Positions 33,141 through 46,522 of a stretch of DNA of 64,000 nucleotides are shown piece by piece. A program made the translations under genes and the position numbers. This stretch comes from Chalara sp. BL73 (taxonomy: Eukaryota; Ascomycota; Leotiomycetes; Helotiales), in NCBI GenBank assembly GCA_918026815.1, contig CAKJVC010000087.1, positions 124,001-188,000 of the forward strand, in the 5' to 3' direction. The stretch's first letter is position 1; each line of letters opens with the position of its first letter. A model generated the notes under the pieces. It searched no databases and had not been told where the DNA came from. It worked only from the letters and a program-made list of their open reading frames with translations.

Positions 33141-33278
33141 GGGGCCCCATTGAGGTCCCGCGGGTTGGGGTCAAAATATACAACCCACCCCACGGGGGAA
33201 GCGAGCCTCGAAGACCCGACCCACGGGGTCCCATGGGTCGGGGGCCCCGGCCCGCCCCGTGGGTTTCTGCGCAGTCTA
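33141..33278. repeat. Right terminus and subterminal palindrome array of the hAT element
   Basis: Mirror of the left array: GAGGTCCCGCGGGTTGGGGT, CCACCCCACGGGGG, GACCCACGGGGTCCCATGGG, then CCCGCCCCGTGGG and the terminal CGCAGTCTA. Confidence 0.8.
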
Positions 33279-33286
33279 TATAGACC
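33279..33286. repeat. Right target-site duplication of the hAT element
   Basis: TATAGACC, identical to 27043-27050. Confidence 0.95.
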
Positions 33287-34784
33287 TGTCATGGTGGTCT
33301 GTGAACTTGCTACCAGCCTCCTCCACTGAGACCTGCATAATAATGGTATCGATCTGGAGCTGCCAGTGAGCGACGGTGGGATCTGTGAAGGACGCCACAC
33401 TGGGACCTAACATATCATGTCTAACAATGGACCAAAGACAAATAATAACGCATAATTGGATTGTGAATGAACCTGTTCCAAAGACCGTCCTTCGCCCAAG
33501 GCTGTTGTGGCTCTGCATGGCTTACAGCATGCAAACATAGATCTGAAGTCCCTTGCATGTCTGATTCTGAGCTGTGATCTAGTCTGGCATCAAAGGAAAA
33601 AGCAAAGATGTGTTTGCTGCGCTGCTTAAAGAGTTTAGCTCATTCCTTGTCGCCACTGTGTTGAACCAATACAGATATCTATGTTAGATGGCCATTTGGT
33701 GTGTGCAATACATTGATTGGAGAATCAGCGACGTGATATTCAACACAGATATGATTGTTCTTACTTGTGGTTCGATATTTCCTTTCCTCGATTGTGATAC
33801 ACTGATGTCGTTATCAGAGTTGCAAAAGGGCCACCAAGTGCCCCTTGCTTACGCTAACCTGTCGCCACTGTTGGTGGATCTCCTTCCCTCCAGCCAAGAA
33901 CTTCACTGTTTACCTTAAGACACTTATCTCCGCTATAGATGTCTGCTGCCACTTCGGCCATAATAACGAGCCTCCCGGTGTCAGAATTCCTCTCATGGAC
34001 CCTGTATAGTGCCTATCACACCATTCTGTTCCCGGCCGCCACGCGTTTCGATTGGTTCGTCCTGGCAACCTGGTAATGCAAACAATCGCTTTGCAGCGAG
34101 GGGGGTAGCACCAAGAGCCTTGCCCAGCTGGACGGAGCTTTTGAGGCTCTGCGTACGTCCTCGAGCCCACCAAGTAGGCAGGATATGCGTGGCTTCGTCG
34201 GGAGCGTTTACCCGGTCATATTTTCATGTTTGTTAATCTTGGGCATACTTGATTTGTTTGCGCAACCAACCTCCTGGTTTCTGTATATACTGCAGAAGTC
34301 GCACTAGCACCAGAGCGACAAGCATCCCAACTTTGCTCCATAGAGTATTGATGGGTCCTTGTCCATGAGCTACTCTACGAAGGACTAATTAATGAGCTCG
34401 ATGTCTGTGACAAGGACCAATCTTTCCATTGATAGTCTCACTGAACTCCAGACATCACATCAGAAAAGTAATTCATATGCAACGGGAATTCCAATAACCT
34501 TAAAGTCTATATAAAATCGCGAGGATGAGTGGACAATCGCCTTTATCACATAAATGCAACACGCCATGTTCTCGTTCCGTTTAAGCGCCCATATTATCCC
34601 CGGCTCGCTTCCCCTACTGCATCTTCCAATCACCCAAAATATAGGCATGTACAACTTCCTGAAATGCTGGTACCAAACTCCTGCCAAGCGTATGCTCGGA
34701 AGCAGGTGGAGGGGTACCTATCTTCTATCCCTGTAGCTGGATCTAGAATCAACGCATTGCCGCATCTAAGGTGGGCAAGGGGCT
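33287..34784. other. Intergenic stretch right of the hAT element
   Basis: 1.5 kb with several short open frames on both strands, for example 33276-33518 (-), none matching a family I know. Possibly an old gene remnant; no support for an intact gene. Confidence 0.4.
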
Positions 34785-37069
34785 TTATGACCACACATCC
34801 TCCTGCAGAAGTGTTAGTATTTTGTATCCTGAAATCCGGTATGTGGACGCGAGTTTTGGAAAAGGCTCATGACTTGAAGACGGAATCATATCGCAAAAGC
34901 TTTCTAAGTCCAGTTGTAAAGAAACACAGTAACCCCCCCAAACAACGTACCTGGTATTGATTCGATGACCGCATTCCCTTCACGATATCCTCGGCCTTCG
35001 TCTCAGGGATGCCTCGCTCCTCAGATAGGATCTTTCCTAACACCGCATTGACTTCGCGCGCCATATTTGCTGCATCACCGCAGACGTAGAAGTAAGCTTT
35101 CTGGAGTAGGAGCTCGTTGACCTCCTTCGCGTGCTCCTTCAAGCGGTGCTGAACGTAGACCTTGGAAGGGCCTTCACGAGAAAATGCAGTAACGAGAGAG
35201 AATTTGTCGCCCAGCGCACCTTGATACTCCTGTGATGCTGATTAGTCATGCCGTTTTTTTTGGGGGGGGGGGTCCAGAAGATCGTACCTTCCACTCGTCC
35301 TTGTACAAGAAATCCTCGGTCGATTTTCGGCACCCGAAGAAGAGCATTGTACGGCCGATGTTTTCGCCAGCCTTTGCCTGGGCAGCTCTTTCCTGGACGA
35401 ATGCGCGGAATGGTGCAACACCAGTTCCTGGACCGATCATGATGACGGGTTTGGAAGGATCCGATGGGAGCTTGAAATTCGAGTGTCTGACGTGAACAGG
35501 GACGTGGATGCCGTCGTACTTATTACGTGGGCCAGTGATTTCGTATGTGAGACCATGGGGATCTGGACTGGGATCTCCATGTTGCTTTTGCTTCAGTGCT
35601 AGGAGATAGTTCGTGGTGACACCCTTGAGTGCGTCGGAACGGCCGGGGATTTCCATTGATTCGACGACTGCGGTGATGGAGATCTTGTTCTTTTGTACTA
35701 GAGATGAGGAAGAAATTGAGTAGTATCTTGGCTGTACCTTAGGGAAACCCTCAATGAACGCGGAGAAAGGAACGGCAGTCCACTTTTCTGGACCACCGAT
35801 TTTCCCCAACGCTTGTGCTAGGTTGTAGTAGTGGTTGCTGATCTGCTCGTGAAAATAATCTTTGTCACTTCCGAGCTTGGTCATTTCTGCTTTGGCTGCC
35901 TCAGTTGGTGCAAAGGGAGCTAACGTTGCAATCATTTGACGAGAAACAGGGGCGCAAATTTCCATGTGGTAGCGAACAATGGCATCATAAGTGGTAGGCG
36001 TAGGGAATGGTACTTTGGCTGTAGGGTCTAGGGCCTTGACGCTGATGACACTGTCTCGTTTTGAAAGTAGGCCAACAACATTAAGAAATCTATCAACCTC
36101 CTTTCCTGCATTTGTTGGCCAGACAGCAAGGTGGTCTCCTGTTTGATAGCTGAGATTTGAGCCGCTAATGTCGATTTCCATGTGCAAACAATTTCGATCC
36201 TTGACTGTGAAGATTTCTCTCGATTCAGCGATTGGAGCGATGTATGGATTGTGGGCATTATATGGTCCCTTTTGGGTTCCCTCTAAATGCATCTTGTTCG
36301 GCTCTCCAAGGTAAACCTCTGGGGAGTCCTTCGTTAGCCCTTCCCTGTCCGTGATGCCAAATACAGGCTCGTAGACTGCTTCGCGCTCTTCCAGGCCCAT
36401 CTTTTCTGCAACAGCTGTCCACATAGGATCCTTCCATGCAAGGAAATCTTCTTCCATTGTACCAGCTCCATCGTCTCCTTCTCCGGCCTCGCCGATCTTG
36501 GTTGCTCCCATCTTCAAGAGAGCCTTGGTTACATTGCGAACCATCGAGTTGTAGTGTTCGTAGGTGTTGTTGCCTAGGCCAAATGCAACGAATTTCAGGC
36601 CCTCTAATGGTGGATCGCTGGATTTTGAGAAAGCAACGTCTTCTCCCGTAATAAATTCATAGAAGTCCACGGCATTATCAGTTGGCTCACCCTCACCGTA
36701 TGTGGCGAGCACGAATATGACAATCTTGTCCTCCCCCAATGAGTCCAGATTGTCAAAATCATACTCCTCCAAATCTGCCACCATGGTCTCAAGGCCAAAG
36801 CGACTCTTCCCTTCCTTAGCTAATCTCGAGGCATAATCCTCTGCCGTGCCAGTTTGCGACCCATAGAAGACCACGCAGTTCTTGCCTGACTCTTCCATCT
36901 TCTCCACAATGTTTCTCGTTTTCCCCGCTTTGTTGCCATTTGCATTCGCATATGTGCTGGCGTAGGGGTCCTTCGTTATGCCCCAATATGTGCCTTTTGT
37001 GAAATATGCCACCGTTCCCAGGAGGAGGGCGGCGAGGACAACAATATCAAGAGTGTCGAGTTGAGCCAT
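34785..37069 (-). CDS. cprA: NADPH-cytochrome P450 reductase
   Basis: Three exons: 35288-37069, 34951-35229 and an 18-nt last exon 34785-34802, giving 692 aa, the normal length. The last exon codes only EDVWS and the stop; this restores the family's conserved C-terminal Trp-Ser, which stacks on FAD. An N-terminal membrane anchor (TLDIVVLAALLLGTVAYF) holds it in the ER. The FMN site FYGSQTGTAEDYA, the FAD site RYYSISSS, and the NADPH site GPGTGVAPFRAF and CGDAANMAREV are all present. It passes electrons from NADPH to microsomal P450s, including ergosterol enzymes. The 35230-35287 intron contains a C/A homopolymer junction. Confidence 0.95.
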
Positions 37070-38678
37070 GACGAGATCGGCACTTCTGTCCTCTCGAGGA
37101 ATTTAATCCTGCGACAAGTAATGTAGAGCAGTCAGGAGGAGATCGTGGGAGGAGGATAAGCAGATGTGTGTGACACAGAACTTGTATAGGCAGCGGTTGG
37201 AATTTCTGCTGACGGTGTAATATTAAAATCCTCTAAAATGTGCAAGTATCGTAAGAGCAGGTCAATTCAGTTGGCCGACACGGGATCCGAGAGGCTGTCC
37301 TATTTTGTATGTGGGGTAGTAGATTACCTAGGCTAGGATAGCAAAATCACTGAAACTGAAAAGCTGGCCTTTAACTAAACAATGAACCGCCGTCTTTATG
37401 TATGTATGTATGTATGTATGTATGTACGTAGGTATGATTTGAACAATTGGAAGGGACAAAAATGTAGAAATAAACGTTTGCGGACCCCTGGAGGGAGCAG
37501 AGTTTCTATCTACTTCTATGCGAATACGTTTAAGTGGTTGATCTTCCGAGTTATGCTGCCGATAGCTACCGACGAACTGCCAGCCTGCTGCTGGTCCACC
37601 AATGCAGATGCCGCTTAACTCTATCACTCACACCCTCTACCCCCCTTCCATTCTTGAATTAATTCGACTTTTCGGAACTTTTCCGCGTTAGACTAAAAAC
37701 TCGACTTTTTTCTTTTTGATCTGCTTTATCTGTTAGTAAGCAGGTGCAACTACTAGCCCTGTTTGAGTTCCGTTCTTTTTGAGGTGTGCGATGTATGGGG
37801 CATGTCGTGAGACCATGGGTCTGGAAGCCCAGCTCGCATCTACATCTACATTGAGTTCTTTACTGTTTCCACGGAGACTGGTGATAAAGGGGAAGAAGGA
37901 TCTTTCGTAAAGGCATCAAACTGGTATGGAAAGGAATATAAGCTTTCCATCTCTGGAAAAACACAATTTGATATCAAAGGCTAATAGCCAACCAGCATTG
38001 TCTCCATCTCTACGTCTTTGTCTTCTCCCTCATTCCCCACTCATCCCCCCCCCCCCTCCCCAAAGATCTTATGCATAGAACTGTTGCTTAGTACAGTACC
38101 CATTCTACTTCGACTTCTGTTCTTCGTCGCCTGTATGCGATCAATTAAGTTTTAAAAACAAGCTTGTACATGTATCATCATCTCATGACTCAAGCCAGAT
38201 GAAAGCCCATCGTGGGCACGAAAAAAAAAAAAAAAAAAAAAGCCCGTTCCTTTCTGCCAGCAAAATAAACAAAAATTCATATTTCCCCTTTTTTTTCCTT
38301 TTTAATCTAGCTAAATATATCGAAAATAATAATCATCATCATAAATAGAGGCTCAATTTATGCACAGGAACTTCTGTTGTGACTGGGATTTGAGCTTTGG
38401 TCCTCAATTGGCCCAGTACCACTTCGCCCATTGTGACGGTGAACATCTCCGTCTGCAATAAGCTCCCCTGGCACAAGCAAAGACTATCATCTGCCGTCCA
38501 TGGATACACAGTCTCTTCTTCTCCAATCCGATTTTGTTCGTGACAGCAACTTTTCATGCTTTTCAACCTAGGATGGATCACACTGGCTGTCCCCTTGAAG
38601 TTTGGGAGTTGCTATTAGCACGCCAAGATAAACCTTAAGGTACCTCCAGGTACTGGGAACACCAACACGCCTGCGATC
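37070..38678. other. Divergent promoter/5' UTR region of CPR and the PAG1/TAO3 gene
   Basis: 1.6 kb with pyrimidine-rich tracts, a TATG microsatellite (37397-37426) and an A21 run (38221-38241), which suit long fungal leaders. An open frame at 38339-38581 has no recognisable product. Confidence 0.55.
37397..37426. repeat. TATG tetranucleotide microsatellite
   Basis: About seven copies of TATG ending in TATGTACG. Confidence 0.9.
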
Positions 38679-41600
38679 ATGGGCTCAGGTACGTTGACGT
38701 TGAGCCGAGCGTCTGAAGTTTAGTGTAGCAGGATCCCAACGATACTGAACCACCTCTTCTTCGTCGTTTCTTCCTCTTCCTCTTCCCATCCTTCTTCCAT
38801 CTGTCTCTTGCTCGACTAAGCTAATCATCCTTTTCCTCCAAAAGCTCCATCACCAGACCGGCCGAATGATCGATTCGCAAGTATTGATGCCGACTTTTGG
38901 AATGCGACTGTGAAACCCTTACGCTCTGGCGGGATAAGAGACCCCTCGAACCTACCCTCCCCCTCTGGGCTTCCCACGAGAACAGCAGACCTACATTCAC
39001 CTCTCCCGGGTCTCTCGCCCCGTCTGCATCCAGACAGTCGGTTGGCAGATTCCAAGTCCCATAATCGCAAGACAAGCATTGTACATGGAGTCCAACATTC
39101 GAGGAATGGGAGCCTCGCTAGTACATCCAGTCCGCTGAGTCCCCAGTTGATCGCTGCAGCTGGAGGTGAGAGATCTGATGCATTCAATATGGGGGAATCA
39201 CAGTTTACTGTTTCCAGCATGTCAAGCGTGGTCAGTGGATCCTCTTTCAGTACGGATGCCACATTGGTGCAGGAACGACCGTCGACCTCCTTGGACGGAA
39301 CTATACAGACACAGAAGCGGGTAGAGCGAATGCAGAGTAATAGAAGTCGAAGGGATCATACACATCATTCGTCGGGCTCGAGGCACCACCATAAGGAGGA
39401 ACTCAAGACTGTTGGGGAATATGCTTTACATGTGCTGTTCACATCGGTCAGTTTCCTCATTGCAGAACTGTGATGAATGCTATATTGACTAGGATTTAAG
39501 TTTATTGCGCAAGCCGAAGAGAAGATATCACAATGTATTACCATTCCCCTGGAGCCAGAACCTCAAATTGAGCAAATATGCGGCCCAGGGGTCGATTCAA
39601 CCTTCGACCAACTCATATCGGCCCTTGGGCATATTTCGAGTCAGAAGCCCAAAGCATTAATAGATTCTATGATGCTATGGCGGAAGAAAAAAAGTGAGGC
39701 TGCTAACGAAGCTCGCAGTCAGCTTCAGGTATGCCCTTTTGTGGCTTGATTCTTTCCTATGCACTAAATATTAGCTAGTCTCAATCCCGAAGCAATAATC
39801 TTCCTGGTCAACTTGTCAGAAGGAACACAGAACCGCCACATATGCTGGCAGATCAGCATGATATAATAAGCATGGCACAGCCTCCATATGCTGCCCGTCA
39901 AGAATCATTTGCCCAAGCAGAACGTCGTTCCACTGCCTCGATTTATATATTATGTCGAGTCTTGATACAGATTATTGATCAAAGCACCCTGGCATGTATA
40001 ACACCCGAGATGGAGGACAAGCTTGAAGGCATCATGTTTGTACAATTAAAGTACTATGATACCGACCAGCTTCTAACTTCGCCCTTGAAAATGGCGAACT
40101 GGTACCTATTCAGTCAGTTGATTGGTGTCATGAGTGAGATAAACTTCGAGAGTGTGACAAGTCGTTTCGTTGCGGATCTGGAAAGGTTCCAAAAGGAACT
40201 GGTGGTCAAAAGTCCGCTGAATCGGGAAACTGAAGGCAAGGTAGAGCTCCTTCTTGGCGGGATGAAGCATTTGCAGCTCAAAACGTATCCGGAGGCTGCC
40301 TGGGAACAATCTTGTGAATTTATGATTGCGCTTGGGCGTTTCTTTGGGAAATCCCATGGCCAACGACTCAAATATGCGTATTGCCAAGCTATTGAGCTCT
40401 TGTTGCTTCCTGTGGCAGCACAAGCAACCACAGAATTGAGCATGCCCAGATGGACTGATGTACTCCAGGCAATATCGCCTCGTCTTGGTAATATGTTCAT
40501 GAAGCCCCGCCATTGGACAGTAGCTTTTCCATTGACAGCCACCATGCTCTGCGCATCTCCTGTTGATGGCTTTTCATCACAGTGGCTCCAGCTGATTCTG
40601 CCTCTACAGCCTAAGCTCAAAGACCGCGCAACGAGACCGGTTTGCTTGCAAGTTATCTCAAGACTTTTGTGGACATACCTTTATCGTACGAACGACACAC
40701 AAAATGCTACAATCAAGAAGCTTGAAGAGGTCCTCCGACTCGTTCTTCCTTCTGGAAGAAAATCCTTCATCTCATCGGAAAGATCTATCTCAGACCCTCT
40801 GATACAAATAATACGTATCATTGGTTACAAACATCCAGACTTTGCTCTTCGAACAATTGTGTTTCCCATGATAAATGCTGATCTATTTTCATCTGGAAGG
40901 GACTTGAGGATCGATCAACTGGAACCTGAAAAAATGGTCGTTGGAATCAAAGCTTTTCTTGCTATTATCTCAGACCTCGAAAAGGGGGATCAAGGACGCC
41001 CACCCTTTCCTCAACATTATCGAGCCGTGCCTTCTTATGAGAGAGTGCCAACTTCTCCCATAATGATAGCGCCTCGAGTACCTCTCTCTCCTTTGGCTCT
41101 ACCTGTGTCAAGTCAAGAAGATCGTCTATCCCGCCCAGTCCTTACAAACGCACTCAGTGATGTTGCCAAGGAATATTACGACCGATTTTGCGAAATTTTG
41201 GGGAAGATTACCATCATTTGTGACAATACCTTCGGTGGACAAGCTGTGCTCGATGAGAAGTTCAACAGCCCAACACCGAAAACTCCCATCACGGACACAT
41301 TTAATTTTGGACGACGTGATGATCATGCATATCCGTCTGACCAGAAGCAGGGCTTCTATGAGCTCTTACTTGTTGCTGTTCAAGCCTTGCCGCGTTGCCT
41401 CTCTGCAGCCATACCGTTCAACTCATTAATCAACCTCCTGTGTACTGGCACTGCCCATGTACAGTATAACATTGCTGAGTCTTCAGCACAATCGTTAAAA
41501 TCGATTGCAAGACAGTTACATGCTCAACAAGTCACTATAGGCTTCGCACGCTTTATCTTCAATTTCGATGACAAATACTCGACTATGTCTGATGGCGGCA

Positions 41601-44600
41601 TGCTTGGCCCAGGTCATATCGATAGCACCCTAAAGCTATATGTTGAGCTACTAGAAATATGGATCGAACAGATCAAACAGAAGAGTAAAGAAGTTGCTGC
41701 TGATCATCCTATTGAAGGTAATAGCCCTGAAAAACGGGGTATGCAACTGGACCAGACGGGTCTCTGGGCCCACTTTGACGAAATTGAGTCCCATGGGCTG
41801 TTTTTCCTCTGCTCCCAGTCGAGGAGGGTCCGGTCTTTTGCCGTGACGGTTCTTCGACTGGTGACCGAGTTCGACAAAGCTTTGGGCAAAGAAAACAGCC
41901 GACTGATTCACATACTCGAGGGCGACTCCCAACGTGTCATGGACTTCAATGATGAGTGTTTATCGGTGGCAGAGCGTAGCAGACTTCAACGTGGCATGCA
42001 AAAGAGTAACTTCCAAAGTGCATTGATCGAGCTTTGCAGCAGCGAAATCTCCTACGACACCACGCTTTGGTTCAAGATATTTCCTAATCTGATAAGAATA
42101 TGCTACGATCGGTCTCCTTTTGCGGTTGCGCTAGGTCGTGAGCTGATTTGCAATCGTATTCTTCAAATGTACAGGACCATCGTTGCAATTTCCGAAGCAA
42201 CCAGGGGGCCACAATACACCTCATTCGATCGTTACGAGCCTGGGAGTGGTCGCATGCTTACAAGAACCTCTACCACACCGCCAGACGTAGTGATAGAGCA
42301 GTGGAAGCTGTATCTTATCGTCGCCTGCACGACTTTGAGTGACAAGGGTGGCCAACCGCAATCCATTCCGCAAACTCACCTTCGAAAGGGGTCCAAACAG
42401 CTCCAAACGCAAGAAAAAATAACGTCCGCAAAAAGCCTATACAAGTATATCATACCTCTGCTCAATGTTAACTCGCCATCAATACGCGATGCCGTCGTAG
42501 TCGCATTAGGCTCGATAAATGTCAATATCTATAAAACCCTACTTGACGAATTACAGGGGGCTGTCAGTCGATGTACTGATGACGCCAGAGCTCGAATACA
42601 TCAGCGCACTGGGAGCAGCCCCAGAAGGAATAAGAAGACGGACTTGCTTCGCACTGAAATAACTCACATCTATCGCCTCACGTCTCACTTTCTCAAAGAT
42701 TCTGAGGTTTGTCAAGATGACTGGATTATGAATAATTTGGTTACATACACGAAGGATTTAAAGTTATTCTTGATGGACGGTGAAGTTCAAATGGATTGGG
42801 AGTTTCAAAAGCTTCGTCGTCATTATTGCGGTTTAATGGAGGAGTTATATGAAGGAATCAATCGCACCAAGGATCCAAGCCGATGGATGACCTTCGAGTC
42901 CAGGAAGTCAGCGTTTTCATTAATGGAGGACTGGTGTGGATTTTCTCCTAATCAGAACCAAATACGGCAGAGAGAGGATAGCATGAGGCAATCAATGATC
43001 GATCAACAGACGCTAGGGGAGAGAGGCACTGCGACAGCTGCAATGGAAATTGAGAAACGAAATCTCCGCAATGCAGCACTCAGCGCCATGGCCGCTCTGT
43101 GCGGCGGGGCAGTCCGCATAACTTTGGAGAGCGGGGCACTTCTGCAATTTGACATTAGGAGAATGCTGGTCTGGATTGAATCAATCTTTACTTCTGGAAG
43201 CGAACGGCTACATTTGATTGGGAGACGAGCCCTGAAGAATCTAATCATCCACAACAAAGACATCCCCAATCTTCTGGAACACTCGATCTCGCAATGCTAT
43301 GTCATTAAAGGTTCAAAGATTCTCGAAAGTTATTTTGACGTGATTACCGAGGTTCTTTTGGAGCATCCGGATTATCAGCTACCTTTCTGGAAGATCCTGG
43401 GTATTGGGCTATACACTCTCGGAAGTGAGCTGATGGAAATCCGTGCCAAATCAGCTCATGTCTTGAGGGTCATGGAAGAGAGACAACAACGAAGTTCAAA
43501 GATCCAAGACTTCGATATCAGTGTTTCAGATAAGACACAAGCAGTATATAAACTTGCACAGTTCGAAATCTCCAAGCGTCTCTCCAAGCAACACTCGGAA
43601 CTCGCATTTGTAATATTCTCCGAGTTTACACTTTATTTCAAAGATCTCGAGGCTGGTCCGCAACGCAATATGGTTGCCGTAATATTACCATGGATTCAAA
43701 TTATTGAACTACAGTTGGATCCTAACGGTGGTCCCACCGCTCAATCCTATGTATTACTTGCGAATTTGTTTGAAATCACGATTAAGCAGAGTAGTGCTCT
43801 GCACAACGAAGTACAGGCGTTATGGCAAGCACTGGCCACTGGACCGCACCCTGGTAATGTTCAATTAGTTCTTGATTTCATCATGAATCTCTGTCTTGAC
43901 AGGCGGGAGCAAAACTTTGTCGAGTTTGCCAAGCAAATAGTAGTTTTCCTTTCAAGCACTCCTGCAGGAACTAAGGTGGTGGAGTTTTTGCTGATGCAGA
44001 TCACGCCTAAGGCCATGATTCCAAATGAAAAGCGCGACTTTATACCACCTCCACCAGATGCGGCAAGAATGCCATATCTTGCTGAGCTTTCAGAAGCCCT
44101 ACCTACTGGAGCGAAACAAGCAGGGTTCTCCTTAGGACAACTATCTCTCATTTTGCTGGTTGATCTGATGGTATCACCTACACAACTTGGTCCCGAGAAT
44201 GTGCCGTTGCTACTTCAAGTTGTGATAGTCCTGTGGGACTCTTATATTCCTCTTGTGCAAGAGCAGGCTCGTGAGATGCTGATTCATCTCATACACGAGC
44301 TAGTAATCTCTCAAATTGAGGATGGGACAACGGTACCGTCCAAGAGGTCGATCGAGGAGCTTATTGAGTCTATTCGACGACACGACCCTAAGGTCGTCTG
44401 GGCATATGAGGATAATAATGGAAAGGGAGAAGATCATGACAATAAGGTTCCAGCAGGAATGGAACCATTGACAACGGAGGTTGTGAAGACTTTTGCGCTG
44501 ACGTATCCCGGAATACAAGACTCTTGGGCAAAACTATCATTGACCTGGGCAACTTCCTGCCCGGTTCGGCATCTCGCATGCCGCTCATTCCAAGTATATC

Positions 44601-46522
44601 GTTGCATTCTCACCTCATTGGATCAGTCGATGCTTGCCGATATGCTTGCCAGACTATCAAACACGATTGCTGATGAAGACCCTGACGTTCAAACGTTTTC
44701 CATGGAGATCCTTACGACCCTGAGGACGCTGATTTGCAAGCTGGAGCCGAAAGAGTTGGCAGGTTTTCCACAGCTTTTCTGGACAACCTGTGCATGCTTG
44801 GATACAATCAATGAGCGAGAATTTTTGGAGGCGCTCAATATGCTACAAGAGTTACTTTTGAAACTCGATTTCTCGGGATCCAACATCCGCTCCCTTATGG
44901 CTGATGGAAGACCCCCTAGGTGGGAAGGCCGTTTTGATGGTTTGCAGTCGCTAATATATAAGGGCCTTCGATCGTCGAACTGCCTTGACCTGGCCCTCTC
45001 GACAATTGATGCGCTTGTACGGTTTCCAAACGATGATCTTATTGGCGACGACAGTCGTCTCCTCTTCGCTGTGCTGGCCAACTTCCCTCGATTCCTGCAT
45101 GCCATGGACCAAGCGGGCACAGATACCCGGACTAGTGCCACTGCCCACATACTAATAGAGGTCGCCGAAGAGCAAGGTTGTAGTGCCATTGCGAGAGTTC
45201 TGAGCGCCTTTGCTGCAAACAGATATCGAGCTAGCAAGGATTTCCTTACCCAGCTTGTGTCAGCGATCCGCGAATATTTCTTTCCTCATTGGGACTTTGG
45301 TTGCCTCAAATTTCTTATGGGCTTCTTAACAAATGATATTCCGTGGTTCAAACTCAAAACCATGCGCATTCTGTGCACTATCATCCCAGACATTGATATG
45401 CGCAAGCCAGATATCGCTTCCCATGGCCCAGACTTGATCTCGCCTCTGTTGAGACTGCTGCAAACGGAGTTCTGCATGCAAGCTTTAGAAGTGCTTGACA
45501 CGATCATGACGATGACTGGAACTTCCATGGATAAGCATCACTTGCGCATGAGCATGACGAAGGCCTCATCAAAGGCCATTCGTAAGGAGTACGAGCGGAC
45601 TCAGAGCCTGTTTGGGATTCCAGAAGAGTCCGGGTGGTCGATCCCAGCACCAGCTATGCATGCAGAAGTTACTCGAGTGAATGTTCATGCCGCCTTCTAT
45701 ATGTGCCAAAACCCAGGCAGTATGGACGCCGAAACAGTACCAACGCCGGAAGTTGAGTTCCATGTTGATGAATTCCACTACGGATACTTCCCGCCCACCG
45801 AAAGAACAGAAACCATGATGTCCGACGAAGGCCGTGGTGATGGCCACATCAACGATCTAGTATCAAAGCTCGATAGCCTAGACGATTTCTTTGAAGACCC
45901 GCTCCAAAGCCCAACCAGTGACGGTCGTTCCTCACGTACCATTACCGAGCTCGGGTTCTCAGGCGATGGCTTTGAATCTGCCGGCGGTGCACAACTATAT
46001 GATGAACAAACACTTCCCATCTTACATCAGAGTTTGGCAAATGCATCTAGTACTGCTTCCTTCCAGAACGGCTTCGCGGATATTCGGCCTCAGCACTCCC
46101 GCGAGCCCACGAGCAACGCTATGAACCCCGGCGCCTTCAACCTGGGTAAGGTCTCGCGGCCGAACATGCACTCCCGCTCCGTGACCTCGCCGTCCACCCC
46201 AGCTAGCTTCCAATCTAACGTCTCGGCATATCTTTCGGATGAAGACTATATCGAGGAAGTTTTCTCCGACGGCGATGAGGAGCGCGGACCTACGAGTGGA
46301 GAAGGGAGCTTCTTTTTGGAAAACATGATCAAACCTATTGCGGCAGGTACAAGATCAGGCATGAGAAGGCTGACTGGCGGACGGTCCAGGGAAAATGACC
46401 GGATGAGGGAAAATTTGAGGGCGGGTAGACGGGGTATGAGCCAGCCGCCGAAGTCCCCGAGGGTGCCCAAAGTACCTCAGGCATATTTAACGAAGAGCAA
46501 TAGCCCAGGTGAGCCGTTGTAA
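38679..46522 (+). CDS. TAO3: Cell morphogenesis protein PAG1/TAO3 (Furry/Mor2 family)
   Basis: Four exons join in phase: a 10-nt first coding exon 38679-38688 (MGS plus one base), 38845-39446, 39501-39728 and 39779-46522, giving about 2,527 aa. The N-terminus is disordered and Ser-rich; the helical-repeat body begins with EYALHVLFTS joined to FIAQAEEKISQCI, and continues with ASIYILCRVLIQIID and LKMANWYLFSQLIGVMSE, which are signature blocks of the family. Furry-family proteins are scaffolds of the RAM/MOR network; they support NDR-kinase (Cbk1/COT-1) signalling in polarised growth and cell separation. The C-terminus is Ser/Pro-rich and acidic. An alternative start inside the second exon is possible. 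Confidence 0.92.

Larger units (their letters stand above)
27051..33278. mobile_element. Complete 6,228-bp hAT transposon carrying a histone H3-like gene
   Basis: Both ends carry the inverted repeat TAGACTGCG (27051-27059; complement at 33270-33278). Immediately outside each end is the identical 8-bp TATAGACC, the duplication length of hAT elements. Both ends then have GC-rich palindromic arrays built from CCCACGGGG/CCCATGGGG units. The element encodes a BED/hAT transposase (+), an unknown 370-aa protein (+) and an H3-like histone (-). No other host gene lies between the ends. The perfect duplication suggests a fairly recent insertion. Transposase and histone frames each show one probable 1-nt change, so autonomy of this copy is doubtful. 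Confidence 0.93.

Noticed and set aside
27051..33278. LTR or LINE retroelement
   Set aside because: No reverse transcriptase or long terminal repeats; inverted ends, 8-bp duplications and a hAT transposase are present.
34867..35142. CPR C-terminus read straight through to the stop near 34867
   Set aside because: It gives a foreign tail after NQYQ, while splicing to 34802 gives the conserved EDVWS ending.
40106..40620. Overlapping minus-strand frames in the TAO3 region
   Set aside because: No recognisable product; they are shadows of the long plus-strand exon.
39842..46522. TAO3 start at the ATG inside the long exon
   Set aside because: Upstream exons join in phase and supply the conserved N-terminal blocks (EYALHVLFTS to FIAQAEEKI).
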